The notes below the pieces were generated by a model, which worked only from the letters and a program-made list of their open reading frames with translations, made no database searches and had not been told where the DNA came from. Positions 61,925 to 64,000 of a stretch of 64,000 nt of DNA are shown here, one piece after another (the stretch's first letter is position 1; every line of letters begins with the position of its first letter). This DNA comes from Pinguiococcus pyrenoidosus. Its lineage: Eukaryota; Sar; Pinguiophyceae; Pinguiochrysidales; Pinguiochrysidaceae. The translations under genes and the position numbers were made by a program. The stretch spans positions 1-64,000 of the forward strand of contig JAAMXY010001410.1 in the NCBI GenBank assembly GCA_019677205.1, written 5' to 3'.

Positions 61925-63136
61925 ATGCGCTCCCTCACTCTCCTTGTGCTGGCCAGTCTCGCGGCGTCCTGTGGCGGCCTCAGGGCGCCACTGAGACGCC
62001 GCGTGGCGCCTCAGACGCCGCTTTTTCGGCCTCCGGAGGCCTTCGGGGCGGCCTCCTCGCCCATTTGGAGGGGCTTGGAGCCGCAAAAGGCGCGGAACCC
62101 GGCGGCAGAGGAGAGTCAGAATGCTCTGGCTCAGGTTGACTGGACCCGGACGGGCGTCACGATTGGCGGGGCGTTTTTGTTCGCTGCGGGCATCGCTTGC
62201 ACGATGAGTCAGGAGAGGGCTGTAGAGTTCGTGACGGGCTATCTGCTGGAGCAGTCCCTGAGCGTGGACAATCTCTTCGTGTTTCTGCTGCTCTTTGAGT
62301 ATTTCAAGGTGCCGCCGCAGCTGCAGAGCAAGGTGCTGCGCTACGGCATCTGGGGAGCGGTGGTCATGCGCGGGGCGCTCATCTCTCTCGGGGAGCTCGC
62401 CGTGACGCAGTTCCGGGAGGTTTTCCTGGTCTTCGCGGCGGTCCTGCTGTTCAGCTCGTACAAGATTCTCGCCGGGGTGGAGGATGACGAAGAGGAGGAT
62501 CTCAGCAACAACGCCATCGTCAAGCTCTCGAACCGCCTCTTCAAGAGCACGGACGAATACGACGGTGATCGGTTCTTCACCGTCTTGCAGGACGGGACAC
62601 GGTTGGCGACGCCGCTGCTCGTCGTGCTTCTCTGCGTCGAGCTCAGCGACGTGGTCTTCGCGGTGGACAGCGTAAGTATTGCCCGGACGCGCGCGGAAAA
62701 TCTCCCTTCCGACCTCTCCCTTACGATGCAACAGAGAAACCAACGAGCGTCGTGCGTCCACAGGTGCCTGCAATCTTCGGCGTGACCGAAGATCCGTTCA
62801 TCGTCTTCACAAGCAACATGTTTGCGATCGCCTCCCTGCGGAGCCTGTACTCGATTCTGAGCGTTGCAGTAGAGTCATTGCCATACCTGATGCCTTCGGT
62901 CGGGGTTATCCTTGGCTTCATAGGTACGCCTTCGGCCTCGTCTGGCAACGCAATCTGCGGCTCCTGGACTAACTCAGAGCGTTTGTTGCTGCACAGGAAC
63001 AAGAATCGTTCTCTCGTACGCTGGGTATGAAATTGGGGATATCGAGAGCCTACTCGTCGTAGTATCCACGCTGGGAATAGGGGTGCTCGCTAGCCTCACG
63101 CTGCCGGAACGAACGACGGAGACTCAGGAGACGTGA
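61925..63136 (+). CDS. TerC-family thylakoid membrane protein
   Basis: Exons 61925-62671, 62764-62923, 62997-63136; introns 92 and 73 bp, GT-AG; 348 residues. Signal peptide (LTLLVLASLAASCGG) followed by a basic, acid-free leader (LRAPLRRRVAPQTP), then the TerC fold with seven or so membrane helices: EQSLSVDNLFVFLLLF, the acidic loop EDDEEEDLSNN, LCVELSDVVFAVDS joined to VPAIFGVTEDPFIVFTSNMF, and VGVILGFIGTRIVLSY. The plant plastid homologue is needed for thylakoid membrane protein insertion; metal transport is proposed for bacterial members. The conserved acidic residues in helices are kept. Confidence 0.92.
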
Positions 63137-63199
63137 GGCTTCACCGAGTGCCAGACTTGCGAGAATAAGGATCTATGACTGCGTGGTGTTCGCCTCTTC

Positions 63200-64000
63200 T
63201 CACGCATCTGGCGTCAGCGACCAGATCCTCTTGCGGTCCTGCGCCATCTCAACCAAATCGATACCTGGCAAGCGTCACAAGACTTGTGTGAGTTGCTTGC
63301 TGCAGGGACTTTCGCCGCCGCTCCCTCCGCCAAGCTGCACAGGTTGGCTTCCACATACCTTTCGGTGCATACTTGTTGCAGCCTCGTAGCTGCTTGTCCG
63401 TGATCTCCATTCGAGAGTGGCGGGAGAAGCCGCTGAGCTTCGCGCGCATCACTTTGTCGTTCGATGCCTCTACAATAGGCTTCGACCGTCGATGGATGCT
63501 GATCTTGCTAAAGTCGATCTGCTCCTGGATGGGAATCGATTCGAAGACGGAGTTGATCTCCTGCTTCCAGAGCTTCACGACGGTCTCCTTCGTGAGCCTT
63601 TCCACCAACTCCTTGCAAAGCTGCTCTTCCTCCTCCACTTGCTGCCGCCTTGACGTCTCCGACAATTCTCGCATCGTGTCGGTGTAGAAGTTCATCACGG
63701 CGGCCGTCACCAAGTTGAGCATGATCAGGGTGGCGAACGTGTGGTACGTTCTTATGAACAGCTGGATCGCGAAGTTCGTGGCCATCGCCATCACTCTCGA
63801 TCTGTTGTCAGCCAGCATACTGTTCAGCACCGACGTCGAGACGTTGGCCAACACGCCTTCGACGTCGGCTCCGAAGAAGATCTGCGCCCCGGTCATCATC
63901 GCGACGGACCGCGACTGGAAGCCGCAAACCTCGATTCCCATGTTCTTGAAGACGTTGTGGCAAATCTGCGAGAACATGTAGATCACGACGGTGGAGCTGA
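63200..64000 (-). CDS. Voltage-gated cation-channel-like protein, C-terminal part
   Basis: Runs off the right edge; last two exons seen: from 64000 to 63359 and 63264-63200, intron 63265-63358 (94 bp, GT-AG). Begins inside a helix (SSTVVIYMFSQICHNVF), passes a pore-like stretch, then a clear S6-type helix (FATLIMLNLVTAAVMNFYTD) and a long cytosolic tail with a coiled coil (RRQQVEEEEQLCKELVERL) and IDFSKISIHRRSKP, ending WSLTPDA. The S6 pattern fits the ion_trans superfamily of Ca2+/Na+ channels, but the selectivity filter cannot be assigned from this fragment. Confidence 0.7.

Noticed and set aside
1-64000. tRNA, rRNA or snRNA genes
   Set aside because: None recognised by eye; a tRNAscan/Infernal run would be needed to exclude them, so no claim is made.

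Overview
The window is nuclear DNA of a gene-dense eukaryotic alga: GC-rich coding regions, about one gene per 2.2 kb, genes on both strands, and short spliceosomal introns (mostly 60-100 bp; all GT-AG except one GC-AG intron and one that does not fit). I can model 29 protein genes and about 50 introns; no tRNA, rRNA or CRISPR array was recognised. Four predicted products (GST-like, FKBP, COMT-like, TerC) begin with a secretory signal followed by a basic, hydroxyl/Arg-rich stretch, the layout of proteins imported into a complex (secondary, probably red-derived) plastid; two of them also carry a twin-arginine thylakoid-lumen signal. This suggests an ochrophyte, haptophyte, cryptophyte or photosynthetic alveolate; the sequence alone does not decide which.

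Layout: 1-1.56 kb, unexplained DNA with a perfect hairpin, a phased repeat cluster and a possible element relic. 1.57-10 kb: GST-like protein, hypothetical coiled-coil protein, a large chromatin-reader gene (zinc knuckles, PHD with ASH2-like winged helix, PWWP, AT-hooks), lumenal FKBP. 10.7-25.7 kb: intronless 7-kb acetyl-CoA carboxylase, Pol III subunit RPC5, glycyl-tRNA synthetase, plastid COMT-like methyltransferase, organellar RF1, eIF1A. 26.8-40.4 kb: eIF3j with a duplicated domain, exportin-5, PP2C phosphatase, mitochondrial bL25-like protein, LRR protein, glycosyltransferase-like protein, ribosomal protein L10. 40.9-55.4 kb: DHX57-like helicase, 13-exon class I fumarase, JMJD6, coiled-coil protein, ESCO/Eco1 acetyltransferase, KH-WW protein. 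55.9-64 kb: SART1/Snu66, NTF2, RPS4, a DUS1-type dihydrouridine synthase with an inserted MYND finger, TerC, and the end of a voltage-gated-channel-like gene running off the right edge.

Functionally the window is rich in translation and RNA genes (eIF1A, eIF3j, L10, S4, bL25, RF1, GlyRS, DUS, DHX57-like, RPC5, SART1, XPO5). Many genes are head-to-head pairs over 0.2-1.1 kb, several of them with a local AT-rich island; tail-to-tail pairs are tight, with RF1 and eIF1A overlapping at their stop codons. The most unusual items are the duplicated eIF3j core, the MYND insertion in DUS1, the chromatin-reader fusion, the eIF1A gene whose ATG appears to be an exon of its own, and the phased 11-mer cluster near the left end.
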